The translations under genes and the position numbers were made by a program. The notes under the pieces were generated by a model that saw only the letters and a list, made by a program, of their open reading frames with translations, did not search any database and was not told the DNA's origin. Shown here piece after piece: positions 33,098 through 43,960 of a stretch of 64,000 bases of DNA. Source of the stretch: Ottelia alismoides (taxonomy: Eukaryota; Streptophyta; Magnoliopsida; Alismatales; Hydrocharitaceae); assembly GCA_037367405.1 (NCBI GenBank), contig JAZKJV010008870.1, positions 1-64,000 of the forward strand, read 5' to 3'. Position 1 is the stretch's first letter. Each line of letters opens with the position of its first letter.

Positions 33098-35065
33098 ATG
33101 ATGGGTCGCATTCCATTCCAGCCTGATTTCGCGGCTTCTTATCTTCATGCCCATCATTCCCGTCCACTCTCTTGGGAGGTCGGAACTCCGCCCGATTTCT
33201 CATTTTCTCCCTACCCACCCTCCCATTCGGGATATGCTGTGAGTGAAACCCGAGGATACCAAATTGACCAAATACGAGACCCGGGTGTTCACCTTGTTGA
33301 GATGAGAGTGCATCCCATAGGCAATCATAGGGTGCAGTTACATGCTTTAGATGACTTGTATCCTAGGACATTGGATGAGTACACAGATCATGAAGTCCAG
33401 TCCGCTTCTACCTTGAGACCCTTTGTTCTGGATTTAGAGTTAATTGATCTACTGCCTAAGTTTTTTGGGGAAATGCACGAGGAACCTTATTTGCATATTG
33501 ATGAATTTGAGGATTTTTGTGTATCACGATCATATTTGGATATCACTTCTGAGGACATGATGCTGATTACCTTCCCATTTACACTTCAGAGTAGAGCCAA
33601 GAGTTGGCATAGACGATTGGGAAGGAAGATTGCTACATGGGGAGATTTACGATCATTATTTTTGAAGAAATTTTACCCCCAATGTAGAGCAGAGATGATG
33701 CGGTCATGTATTCGTGAATTTTCAGTTAACCCCCAGAAGCCATTGATAGATTCATGGTTGAGGTTACGAGAACTTGTGAGGCGATTTCCAGATCATGGAT
33801 TTTCGATGACTGACCTTATCCATATCGCCATGAGGGGGAGGACCGCAGAGCAAATATCATATGTCATTACCTCGTGTAGTGGTTCACACCATCGTCCCGA
33901 CTTGGATTTTGTTGAGATCATCTTGGATACACTTTCTGATCTTGCATATACACCAGATGATTTATTTGGGACAACACATGACGGAGAGATGACAACTGTT
34001 GAGTGTGTGCCACACCATGTTGATCTTGACATCACACACCGATCAGAGGATATGGATGCTGATTCTTCTCATTTGATGGATGTGTTGCCTATTGTTGTGA
34101 GTTCCCAGAGCCGGACATTGGTTGATGACCAATTGGATTTACAATCAGATTTTGAGCCAGTCCCGCTCTTTCACATAGAAGATTCTTCGATTCTAGATCT
34201 GCTAGGATCCCAAGAGATAGAGGAGGAACCCACATCTCAGCCATCCTCTAATTCTTTCCAGTATCCATACATAGTTGATACAGTGTCTTGTCTTCAGGAG
34301 ATCTTCTCAGATTCGGAGATACATTTGGATTCATCTCAGCATAGAGAGTTTGATGAGGGACCGAATTTGGATTTTACAGAACTTGATAGTCCCGTACTTG
34401 AGCCATGTGTCCTCCCATTTGATGAGGTCGATACATTTTTAGAGGACATGACATTTGACAGCATTGATCCCAACTTCCCTGATGATTCGGCATTACTCCC
34501 TGAGGGTTATCTGCGGGAGGATGCCATGGACCATATAAACTCGGTTTCACTTTCTGGGAGTGCATCCGATCTGTCGGATCACGAGACCGAGTATTTTGAT
34601 ATTTCTGATAATGAGTTTGATGATTCTCTCCTCGACGACCCTCGCGAGGATGACCCGATCTTTGAGGTATTCGATGATTTCACTGATTTGTCTACATTAT
34701 ATGCATCGGATATCAGCCTTTCTAGTGAGTCTCTTGATCTTGATCTTCCATATCTATTCGAGACTGTGATTGACGTGGAGGATTCCCTGACAGATCCTTC
34801 CTTCTCCACGTTCGACTTCTTCGGTTCTGCCCTGTCACTCCATATAGACCTTGTGCCGACGATTTCTTTTGTGCTACCGGAGCCCGACTTCATCTGCCCA
34901 TATCTTGATTCGGTAGCAAACACCCGCCTGATTGATTATCTGGGTGATATCATCAACTCTGTTGACCCCCCTGATTTCGTTGTTGTTCTCCCACCGAGAC
35001 TACAACAACAGTACGGTATTTGCCTGACAGATGCCGTCCTGAACCTCAACACTGCCTTATCCTAA
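33098..35065 (+). CDS. gag: Gag polyprotein of a pol-less Gypsy element
   Basis: Intact frame of 655 aa; the ATG at 33098 (M-M-G-R-I) is the first good start, and the frame is open for a further 99 bases upstream without ATG. The capsid-type gag domain lies around residues 110-265: L-L-P-K-F-F-G-E-M-H-E-E-P-Y, F-P-F-T-L-Q-S-R-A-K-S-W, F-L-K-K-F-Y-P-Q-C-R-A-E-M-M, and F-P-D-H-G-F-S. The remaining roughly 380 residues are acidic and rich in D, S, E, L and P, with no CCHC zinc knuckle and no protease, RT, RNase H or integrase after the stop. It would form particles but needs enzymes from a partner element. The long uninterrupted frame suggests a fairly young or selected copy. Confidence 0.85.
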   Translation: MMGRIPFQPDFAASYLHAHHSRPLSWEVGTPPDFSFSPYPPSHSGYAVSETRGYQIDQIRDPGVHLVEMRVHPIGNHRVQLHALDDLYPRTLDEYTDHEVQSASTLRPFVLDLELIDLLPKFFGEMHEEPYLHIDEFEDFCVSRSYLDITSEDMMLITFPFTLQSRAKSWHRRLGRKIATWGDLRSLFLKKFYPQCRAEMMRSCIREFSVNPQKPLIDSWLRLRELVRRFPDHGFSMTDLIHIAMRGRTAEQISYVITSCSGSHHRPDLDFVEIILDTLSDLAYTPDDLFGTTHDGEMTTVECVPHHVDLDITHRSEDMDADSSHLMDVLPIVVSSQSRTLVDDQLDLQSDFEPVPLFHIEDSSILDLLGSQEIEEEPTSQPSSNSFQYPYIVDTVSCLQEIFSDSEIHLDSSQHREFDEGPNLDFTELDSPVLEPCVLPFDEVDTFLEDMTFDSIDPNFPDDSALLPEGYLREDAMDHINSVSLSGSASDLSDHETEYFDISDNEFDDSLLDDPREDDPIFEVFDDFTDLSTLYASDISLSSESLDLDLPYLFETVIDVEDSLTDPSFSTFDFFGSALSLHIDLVPTISFVLPEPDFICPYLDSVANTRLIDYLGDIINSVDPPDFVVVLPPRLQQQYGICLTDAVLNLNTALS

Positions 35066-37561
35066 CATTTGCGCCCAGCTAGGGGCGTAAACTCTAGCGC
35101 TTGTTGAGAGGCACCTCAACATTGATCGACTCACATCTGTATAGATCATCTGTCAATATCATACATTCTTTTTGTCTCACACCCCATCTCCATCGCATGA
35201 TCAATCCATACTTAGGGTGCACTTTACCCTAAGTATAGGGGGGTGTCCGACTTGTGATTATTCTTTTGATTCTTTTTACCTCTGTTTTGCTGCCTATACT
35301 TAGGGATGTTTTACCCTAAGTATAGGGGGGGTAAACCCAGTACATTCTACCCCTCGGTTTTCTCCTTTGTGTACAGTCTGCTATACTTAGGATTACTTGA
35401 TCCTAAGTATAGGGGGATCACCGACTTCTATTGATTTTATTCTTTTATTCGTCGTTGTAGTATACTATTCTTCTCACTTTTCTATACGAAGCACGAGTTA
35501 TGTCTTTATTTCCAGCTCCTTGATCACTATGAGGACATAGTTCGAGCTAAGTATAGGGGGGTGTCGTATATATTGTATATATACTTTAGCCATAACTCGT
35601 ACTTTCATATTTTTAATATGGCTAAAATACTGTGTACATATTAAAAAAAGAGATGCATAAATTTCCTCAAAATTTTTCCTTGTACATACTGGCTAATAAG
35701 TCAGGTTAAAATATTTTGAAAAATATTTTGAAAGTAGTTTGAAAATCTATTTGAAAAATCTTTTGAAAACTATTTGAAAAATGTTTGAAAAATATTGTGG
35801 ATTGTAAAAAAAATTTTTTCTTTATGTGAAATAAAAAGATTTTGTAAAACTATTTGCAAATGTTTGGAAAAATGGTTGAAAATTATTTTGAAAAATCTAT
35901 ATATACTGTTTGAAAAATGTTTGCAAAATATTTTCAAATGATTGTAAATGATTGTAAAATTGTGTGCAAAATTATTTTGGACTATAGTTTTCAAAATTAT
36001 TTGTAAAATTATTTTCAAATAAATTTGAGGAATATATGCATCACAAAAAAAAATAATAATAAAAATAATAATAATAAAAAATATAAAAATTAAAAAAATC
36101 CAACTGTGTATATACCTGTATAAATTACTCAAGTTGTAAATTCTTGCATCCTATTCTTGTAAAATAATCAACTCACTCTTGTGTAAATATGAATCTTATT
36201 CCAAAAAAAAATCTCTTGTATATATTTGTATGTATTACTAACTTTTTGCATTAAAAAAAACCTTTTGCATGTGCATCAATTTTTTTTAAAAAAAAATCCA
36301 TAAAAAAATTCAAAAATTTGAAAATTGTTTCACAAAAAGATTTTTATTTTCTCTATGCATTGTACATATTTTCTTGCATTGACATGTGCATTTTTCAGGA
36401 TAGTCTTGATAATTAAACTAAGTCTGGAATAAATTTGAAGAATGGAGCTTAGTTGGACCTTAATCCACTTAATTTCAGAGGAACCTTATAAGATGTGGAG
36501 TTAAGACTTTTCAGGTCCTAGTGACTTAATTCTTTGGGTCCACACGACTATGAGCATATGTCATCTTGATGAGCCTAAGTAGAACACTTAACAACACACG
36601 CATGACTCTTAGAGACAATGGCTTGACTTGCACCAGCACTTTACACATGGCTCTCCACGGATGAGGTGGTGAGGAGGCAGTTTCCTTTGGCTTGGGGTAG
36701 CATATGAGGGTAGTACTTCTAGGCGGAACCTCTCTTCTTCTTCTAGTGAAGGAAGTGCGTCTCAACTTGGTCTAGTGGTGATGAAGGCTAAAGACAGAAG
36801 CCGTGGGTTGCAATAAAGCTTCAAAAGAGGGATAGTCTACTGGCTCAAGAGGAAAATTTCTTGTATATATGCTGCACCATGTAGATATGTTGTACAGAGG
36901 CATTTGAAAAAAAAAAAGAAAAAAAAAGAAAAAAAATGCAAAAATGCAAAAAGAACTCCAAAAAAGTGGTGGGTCGGATTGAAAATTTAATAACCCCACC
37001 GGAGTGTATATAGTGAAATAAAGCAAAAGCTTATGGCATCCATGTTACATCTCATGAAGCTTGCAGCAGGAGACTTAGCTACACTGGCTGAGCTTCCAAA
37101 AGTCTATACTTCTTCCCCCTCTTCTTGAGCCGGTTGCACTTGAACTTAGAAGGGAATACCCCGCTTCTCGAGGAAAGAGTTGCTAGACCGAGGCATTAGA
37201 GTTACCAGATTGGGGGAGGTTGTTTCTTTGTTACTTCTGAGGTGGGGAGCTACATATCACTTACACTGCATGGAAAGATTCATGGTCATTAGAGTTTGTG
37301 TATGTAGACTTGTTCTGATCTGGTTTATTGAGGAGTCTTGTCCATAGATTGGTAGAACTTAGAGTTTGTTAGGTTTTAAATCCACATCCCATTAAGGTTC
37401 CGACACACTAATAATCCAAAGGTCCGACAGAGCTCCAGACTACATTTTTATGAAGATAAGCTTAAAAGTCAACATTATTCTAACTTTTTTCCTTTTTCTT
37501 TTCTTTATTTTTGTTTTCACTTATTTTTCAAATAAGTGTTTGCTAAGGGACTAGCAAAGGT
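35066..37561 (+). other. Non-coding 3' interior of inner Gypsy element
   Basis: About 2.5 kb between gag and the polypurine tract, without pol. It has a hairpin cluster at 35209-35412, a larger inverted repeat (ACGAGTTATG at 35493-35502 and its complement at 35591-35600), an AT-rich part with many TTTGAAAA words, and a less AT-rich end with 'CTCGAGGAAAGAGT'. The same order occurs at 16980-19177. A (GAAAAAAA)n-like run lies at 36905-36945. Confidence 0.7.
35209..35412 (+). repeat. Three related hairpins
   Basis: Arms TACTTAGGGT / ACCCTAAGTA at 35209-35218 and 35226-35235 (7-nt loop); CCTATACTTAGGG and its complement at 35293-35305 and 35314-35326 (8-nt loop); CTATACTTAGGAT and its complement at 35381-35393 and 35400-35412 (6-nt loop). 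All arms are perfect. Each is followed by 'TATAGGGGG', the same word as the polypurine tract. Confidence 0.9.
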
Positions 37562-37575
37562 AAAGTATAGGGGAA
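37562..37575 (+). other. Polypurine tract
   Basis: AAAGTATAGGGGAA directly precedes the 3' LTR start. It is the plus-strand primer site of the element. The same AAGTATAGGGG word ends each internal hairpin. Confidence 0.8.
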
Positions 37576-37761
37576 TGATGAATCCACGATTCATCGCCTT
37601 TATTCTTTTATTTTAGCTTCATTTTCTTAGTCAAACACATGTAAATACCCTTTAATTTCATAATTTTACCATTTTGCATGCATTTGTTAAAATTGCATTT
37701 TTAACACTTTTTGTACATAAATAAAAGAATAAAGAAGAAAAGAAAAAGAAAAGAAAAATAA
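37576..37761 (+). repeat. Truncated 3' LTR (186 bp)
   Basis: Aligns without gaps to 28604-28789 with two mismatches by eye, then breaks off. About 3.07 kb of the 3' LTR are missing. The high identity points to a recent insertion before the loss. Confidence 0.9.
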
Positions 37762-37764
37762 CTT

Positions 37765-37821
37765 CTCACCTCATGTGCGTCCCACATGAGGTGGTGATTT
37801 TGAAGTTAGGCTCATATGGGT
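37765..37821 (+). repeat. 57-bp flank, right copy
   Basis: Copy of 28547-28603 with one mismatch, starting 3 bp after the truncated 3' LTR. At 37822 the sequence becomes different from the left side. Confidence 0.9.
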
Positions 37822-38890
37822 CTTTGTATTCCTTTTTAGTATTTTAGTTTAATTTTTAGGTAAATTGAAATGTACTCTCGAACTTTATTTTTAATGACAG
37901 AAATACCCTTTCCAGTTCAATATTTTTTATGCTTGTATTTCATCTATTAAAAATATCACTCATGCTCCAAAATTTCTCAAAAAATAGGATTAAGTGCATG
38001 CTTGCTTGTAGTTTCACGCCATATTTTTTTCCTTTCTTTTTAGGCATTTTAACTAATTTCTAAAACTAAAAAAGCACAATTTACCTATATTTGACATATA
38101 AAATATAAAAAATATAAAAAAATTTTGAAAATCCCAAAAAAGTATATTTTGTTTATTATAATTTTTTACAAATTTAAATTCACTAACAAAGAAAATGAAA
38201 AAATAAAAATTAAAAAGCTCTAAAATCTTTATAAAAATATAAAAAACCACAAATCCCAAAAATAAATATTTCTACAATTGCTTTATAATATATGTTATTT
38301 ATTAAAATTATTTGAGGATTTTTTGACTTTATTTGCTATTTTTAGTCTTTAAATCAATTTGACCTACTTATTTAATCTCTGTTTTGGGATATTTTTGACT
38401 TTCAAAATACCTAAAAATAATAAAAATTTCCCCAAAATCATAAACAATAGAAAATTATATAAAACCCAAAAAAATTATTTTTTGTTCATTTTTAGTTTTA
38501 TTTATAAATCTATTTTCCTCTGCTGTTTATATAGATTTATATATTCCTACATTATATATTTAAAAAGAAAAAGAAATTAAAAATTATAAAATTTAAAAAA
38601 TTTATAAAATTTAAAATATGTTAGAAAATAAAAAATTAAAACTCATAAAATACAAAATATAAAGCACACACAAAAAGACAATAAATATGCAAGAAGATGA
38701 ACAATTTTGCGCATTAATTTGCCCAGTCTACTGTTTGCTCCCTATGTTGAACCTCTACACGATACTTACACCTATACATACCTTAGTCGTAGAGTTATAA
38801 TAAATTTAAACTCCACATCTTATTTTTCGTTCTTGATTTATATTGTGAGTTAATTGTTGAATTAGTTGAGTTTCGTGAGCGGTCGCTTCA
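37822..38890 (+). repeat. Outer Gypsy LTR, probable right part
   Basis: AT-rich sequence whose order resembles the distal part of the inner LTR: a stretch like 'ATGACAGAAATACCCTTT' matching the 'CATAAAGTCCCTC' neighbourhood of 31020, many short A/T runs, then 'TGCTCCCTATGTTGAACCTC' near 38738, which parallels the CTCCTTGTGTTCGACCCTGG motif near an LTR end. Read as the continuation of the LTR interrupted at 28603. The end is approximate. Confidence 0.45.
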
Positions 38891-39559
38891 GCAATAGTGT
38901 AACTCTCACCTTGTGTGAACTGCATTAGATCCTCGCAAAATTCATCTTTTTAGTTGGACAACCACCAATAAGGGTAGAGGGAGATAGAGGAGAGACTTGT
39001 TGGTTTTCTGAATCAATGAGGAAGGCATGGTCTGCCTCTATTTTTATATTTTTTCGGAGCATCAGGATTGCAATCCTTATAATCAAATGGATGGTTAGGA
39101 TTAATTGTAATTCTGAACACTTGAGCATAAAAGTTTATAAAATATTGCCAATTATTTAATTAATTAGTCACCTACCACCATTATCAACAAAAATCGGACA
39201 AAGAGAAAAAACAAAAGAGATAATGCACAAAAAAGGAGGGACGTTCTTATGCTGGGACCCCCATGGACATCCCTCTTTTTATTACATTTTCTTTTCTTTT
39301 CTTTTTTGTTTATCTCATCATCATTATTTATTACTTGTTGATCAAGTTTGGAAATTAAATATCATCAAATAATTCTAAATTTTTCGTGAAAATTACAAAT
39401 AAGTCATCCAAAACTATGGATCATATTCATAGGTTGAGAACTAAATGTAAATTCAATTTACATTTATTAACTTACATTGTTGTTCCAATTCACAACAATG
39501 TAAAATTCGTGATCCCAATTGATGACCAAGGTTCAACTATGGGTTAAATTATTTAATGA
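38891..39559. other. Unassigned sequence
   Basis: No gene, element end or RNA gene recognised. Confidence 0.3.
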
Positions 39560-40450
39560 AGAAAAAGTGGTATGTGAAGTGAAATTGTTGTTGTGACCTA
39601 AACCTCCCAGGGTCGAACACAAGGAAGCAACTCTTATTAAGAAAGGGTTATTTAAATCAAAGACAAGTAATGAAATAAATGAGAGAATTTGAGCAAGCTA
39701 CTCTTGGTTTTTATGTTTTTTTTATCTTTTTACATTTTTATGGGCTTTAATATATATATATTATGTTTTTTGATTTTCAAATTTTTAATGATTTTTTAAT
39801 TTGTATTATTTATATTTTTAATTTTTCAAACAAAATAAATAAATAAAAGGAATAAAAGACCAACAAGCACACTTTTTGTATTTTTCAAACATAGAAATAA
39901 TTTATAGAAAAATCAAGTAAAATATTTTTGTGTTTTGGATAATTTTTTAATATTTTTGTGATTTTTCAGATATTTTTATAATTTTTTAGGATTTTCAAAA
40001 TCGATAAAAACATGAAATAAGGCAAATAGAAATTCAAACAGTTTTGGGTTTTTTAAAATGTAATCAACTCAAAAATACGGGAAACTAATTTTCACAGAAG
40101 TGGTTTTATTAAGATTCAAATCAAGTTTGGAAACACATTTTTTATTTTTTAGTGATTTTATATGATTTTTAAATTTTTTCAATGTTTTCAAATTTTAAGG
40201 CTTTTAAGAAGAATTTTTAAACAAAAACTGATCAGAAATTAAAACACTCAAAATACATCTATGCTAATTTTTTTAGAATTTTTATAGCATTTTTCAAATT
40301 TTTGTGAATTTTTAAAGCAAATAGGACAATGTTTTGGTGATTTTTGAATTATTAAAAATAGCAAATCAATGTATTTATGCAAATATAGATTTTATGAGGA
40401 TATTTTAAGGGATTTGAAGGGATTTTTTAGAGTAAAAATGATATTTATTT
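39560..40450 (-). repeat. Gypsy LTR distal fragment, minus strand
   Basis: At 39605-39630 the minus strand reads TTCCTTGTGTTCGACCCTGG, the motif near the 3' end of Athila/Tat-type LTRs, and the following AT-rich stretch with repeated 'AAAAATTC' words is like the distal part of the inner LTR. No LTR start of this family was found further on, so it is a fragment. Confidence 0.4.
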
Positions 40451-40768
40451 TAAGCAAAATTGACAATAAAGTAAATGCTAAGGACTAAATTACAATTTAT
40501 GCAAAAGTTTTAAGCGAATTGAACAAAGCAGTAAAACATGTGAAATTTGTGTAATTATTACAGAAAAGCACATGAAGATCACGTGATATCAAGTAACTTG
40601 GATCATTCTACAAATAATATAAGCAAGTTGCGCATATGCAATTTACCCAAAAAATCATCGCCTCACACGCATTTGAGGTTCTTAAGTGCCGGGCAATTGT
40701 TGTTCTAGAGATGACACGTGACATGTGGGTGTCCCTTGGATAATATCCGATCGAAGAGTCCCTGTATG

Positions 40769-41190
40769 GGGAGAGGATCCTCTGCTGTAGTGGTTTTTGC
40801 AGCAGAGGTGTTGTAAATCTCGAATATTTTTTTGTGATTTGGCTTCTAAAATCCAACCTTATAGATTGAATCTTAAGTTAATGATCTATATATCCTCCAA
40901 ATTTCGCTTAAATCCGATATTGTTTGCTATTTTATCTTAATGGTTCAAGATTCGGTTCTTTTTTAAATGGAGTTTAAGTTGCTTAGATCTTGACCGATTG
41001 TTTGACCATTAAGATAAAATAGCAAACAATATCGGATTTAAGTGAAATTTGGAGTATATATAGATCATTAACCTAAGATTCAATCTATAAGGTTGAATTT
41101 TAAAATGAAAATAACAAAAAAGCAATATTCGAGTTTACAGCACCTCTGCTGCAAAAACCACTACAGCAGAGGATCCTCTCCGGGCTCTCC
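40769..41190. mobile_element. MULE-type foldback MITE, 422 bp, 9-bp TSD
   Basis: Nearly the whole element is an inverted repeat. The left arm contains GAGAGGATCCTCTGCTGTAG and the right arm its complement near 41160; both arms continue through 'TTTTTGCAGCAGAGGTG' and 'AATATCGGATTTAAG'-type blocks to a small centre near 40980. Flanks are CCCTGTATG on both sides (40760-40768 and 41191-41199). A 9-bp duplication is the mark of Mutator-like elements. The left tip is about 8 bp shorter than the right. There is no coding capacity. Confidence 0.8.
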
Positions 41191-41199
41191 CCCTGTATG

Positions 41200-41664
41200 A
41201 CCTAGAGGAGGCGTCTGTTCTGCCTCCTTTTCTAATGTGGACAGCAGTGTGTTCTTCCGATCGTGCTGAAGCACGTGATCTGCAGGTGCTTGCTGTGGCA
41301 CCTGATGGTTCGTTGGACGGCTGTTGGTGGTTCGTCTTAAATCTTATGAGTTCTCTCTCAAACCTTCATGCATAGGTCATGGAGAGCTCGATCAGATGAT
41401 GCTCTTCATTGTTTCATTCAAGCCCTGGGTATTCTCTGATGCTCAGACTTACAGGTGGTTCGTTCTCATGCGATGAATGATGCAATGATTCTTGGGTTCT
41501 GTGAATGCTAGAAATTGATAGGCTCAATCTCAGTGTTTTGTATGTGATGCGTAAGTTATAAACAAATCCCTTGATGAGTAATAAACAAATCCTTTGATGG
41601 CGACACCAGTGAAAGAGCCAAAAAAAAGATACTAGCCATTAACGCGTAAGTTGGAATCGCTTAC
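41200..41664. other. Unassigned sequence
   Basis: No domain in short frames. The last 5 bases (41660-41664) are the target duplication of the following LTR element. Confidence 0.35.
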
Positions 41665-41981
41665 TGTTATAAAATATGAAGCGGAAGCAAAACATGGAAT
41701 AAAGATAAAGAACAAAGAAAGAACGTGGGATTTAACGTGGAACCCTACTCCGTGAGGAGCGGGATGAAACCACGGGAGAAGCCCTCAAAGGGGCGTGTTT
41801 CTCTATTGACTTTCTCAATGAGTACAGGAGGTCTGTGGCTCCTTATATAGCCTTCCCAGAGCCTCCAAGTCCCACCCACAGGCGGTATGGGACTAAACAC
41901 AGGATGGGGGTAAATGGATCTTCTCCAGGATCCATTTACCCTGCTACAACACAATAGGCGCATACAACTTATACTCCAACA
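41665..41981 (-). repeat. 3' LTR of Copia-type element 1
   Basis: On the plus strand TGTTATAAAATATGAAG ... ATACTCCAACA. It is 317 bp and contains a TATATAAGG TATA box on the minus strand (41841-41849). It differs from the other LTR at one base (GTCTGTGG against GTCTGGGG). Confidence 0.95.
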
Positions 41982-42149
41982 CTCCCCCTCAAGCTGGAGC
42001 ATGCAATGCTCAACTTGGACAAACAGAAAGATACTCAACTCAACGCTACAGGACACTACGGACAATATCAACCCAACGCGCACATGCTGCAGTCGAGGAC
42101 GTTGCTTCTCATGCCGTGCAGGTGAGGAGGACGAATGGGATGGAGTGTG

Positions 42150-42380
42150 AGTCAACTGAATCTCCTCGTCGGAGAGCATGTGCTCTGAACTGCGCCTGTC
42201 AGAGTCACTGCAACTGAAATGAGTCTCCTCGTCGGAGTACTCTGGCCTGCCACAACATGTGGACAACTGCTCCATCTCTGAAAAGGGCCGAACTGAATAG
42301 GTCGTGGCTGTGCAATCCTCGTCGGAGTCCACGGTCGCTGGAGAATGGAGTCTGAACAAGTCTCCTCGTCGGAGAACTGG
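42150..42380 (-). repeat. CTCCTCGTCGGAG repeat cluster
   Basis: The 13-base near-palindrome CTCCTCGTCGGAG (or with one change, ATCCTCGTCGGAG) occurs four times, near 42162, 42219, 42309 and 42361, within 210 bp. Element 2 has one copy near 49551. In the element's sense strand a frame over it reads S-D-E-E several times, but that frame runs into the LTR and is not called a gene. Confidence 0.8.
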
Positions 42381-43199
42381 GTCTCTCCCATCTGGCTCAG
42401 AGAATGGTGCACTGCTCTGGTGTACCTATGATACCACATGAAATCCCTTGACCTCAAGGGAATGGTCCTCTACTCTGGAGTCCCTATGGCTCACATGAAA
42501 ACTCTGGCCTGACAACAAGACGAATGATGGGGACCTCTGACAATGATGGCAACTTATGCTCATCTGAAGATGACCGCACACTCGTGCGTGTCTGAAACTG
42601 GAGACTCGGAAGACAATCATCGAGTCTGAACAACAGTAGAGTCTGGAATCTGGATGGTCTGGAAATAATCTGTATCTGGCCTCTGAAGAATCTGCATAGA
42701 CATGTGACTCTACACATATACTCCCCCTTTCTCACATACTTGTCGGACAAAGTTGGGAAGACAAGATAAAATGGGGGAAAAACAACATGAAACTTGCGGC
42801 TTTTTCATTTTTTTTAAAGCCGTCATTTTTTTTGAAATAATTTTTTTTTAAATTTGCATATGGCTTTTCTTTGTATGCGACTTTTTCAAAGAGAGCTTTT
42901 TTTTTTACCATGCGTACGGCTTTTTTTCTTGTACGCGCCTCATTTCTCTCTCTATCTATTTTTTTTTAAAATTCAGCCCAAGTAGGGTCCAAAGAAATGC
43001 AGCCTCTCTTCTTCTCTATTTTTCAAAAAAAAACATCTCACGGTCCTCTCATTTTTTTTTGGTACCTCCCGTTTTCTTTTCATAAAAACACGGCCCACAT
43101 GGGCCTTTCCCTTAAAAATACTCTAACGGCAGGCTTTCCCTCATTCAATTTTTTTATTTCACAGACCCGGCGCAATTGGGTACTTGAATTTTTTTTTAA

Positions 43200-43960
43200 A
43201 GCGCACGGGGCTCTAGGGTTTCCCAATCGTGGAAACCCCTTGGAATGCTCCTGCCGCCCCCGATTTTTTTCATGTAGCGCCGTCGCCCCCACTTGGGGGT
43301 TTCCTGCTTCTCGCATGAGGCCCCGCCGAGGGGCTGCTCGTCTCCTGGAGAGGATCGCCGCTGATGGGACCTGGGGATGACGAGGAGACTTGCTGGAGAG
43401 GATCGCCGCTGATGGGACCCGGGGACGAGGGGGAAGGCGGCACTTGCTGCTTGAAATAGTGGGTCCGCCTGGAGCGGTACCGCCTGCGGGAGGCCTGGGT
43501 GCGCGAGGAGCGCCTAGGCAGCGTCGATCTCGCCGCGCCGCCTGCTGGAGGCCTAGTGTTCGCCGCTGCAAGGAGTAGGGCGGCGCGAGATCCTCTGGGG
43601 CGGCGCGCGCACCTGGGCAGTTGTCAGGGGGGTGGCGAGTCTGCATCGCGGGGGCGGCACGCTGGGGGACTTCTGGACTCGCGCTCCTTCGCTCGCCTGG
43701 AGAACAACCGCGCTGGGGGTAGGGTCCCGATATATCGCCGCCTTCAGGTGCGCGCAACCAGGGAAGGTGCGCATGGAGATGTGCCTAAGTCTCCTGCGAG
43801 AGAGGAGGGCGGAGGGTATCTGGGATCGCAGCAGGAGAGCACTATGCGAGGAAGAGGAGCCTGTTCTGGATGGCAGCAACTGGAGGCCCTTGTTTGGATG
43901 TGTGTGAGAGATCTCATAGGACACCGCCGCCTAGAGGGACTTGGAAGCCTGCACTTTGGG
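43200..43960 (-). other. GC-rich leader of Copia-type element 1
   Basis: Strongly GC-rich block near the primer site. It contains a tandem repeat of about 45 bp (GAGAGGATCGCCGCTGATGG near 43348 and 43396). The 225-residue minus-strand frame at 43080-43757 and the plus-strand frames are P/R/A-rich, show no domain and are not shared with element 2. It could be a captured host fragment or an evolved non-coding leader. Confidence 0.55.

Noticed and set aside
33098..35065. Gag ORF as a host gene or an integrated virus
   Set aside because: Its flanks (LTR, tRNA-Asp primer site, polypurine tract) and the gag domain place it in an LTR retrotransposon; there is no envelope, movement or replication protein.
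35209..35412. Clustered palindromes as a CRISPR array
   Set aside because: Units are hairpins at irregular spacing with varying arms, in plant-type retrotransposon DNA; there are no spacers of uniform size and no cas genes.
41745..42359. 204-residue minus-strand frame with S-D-E-E repeats
   Set aside because: It reads from the repeat cluster through the polypurine tract into the 3' LTR, so it cannot be a normal element gene; the repeats explain the acidic pattern.
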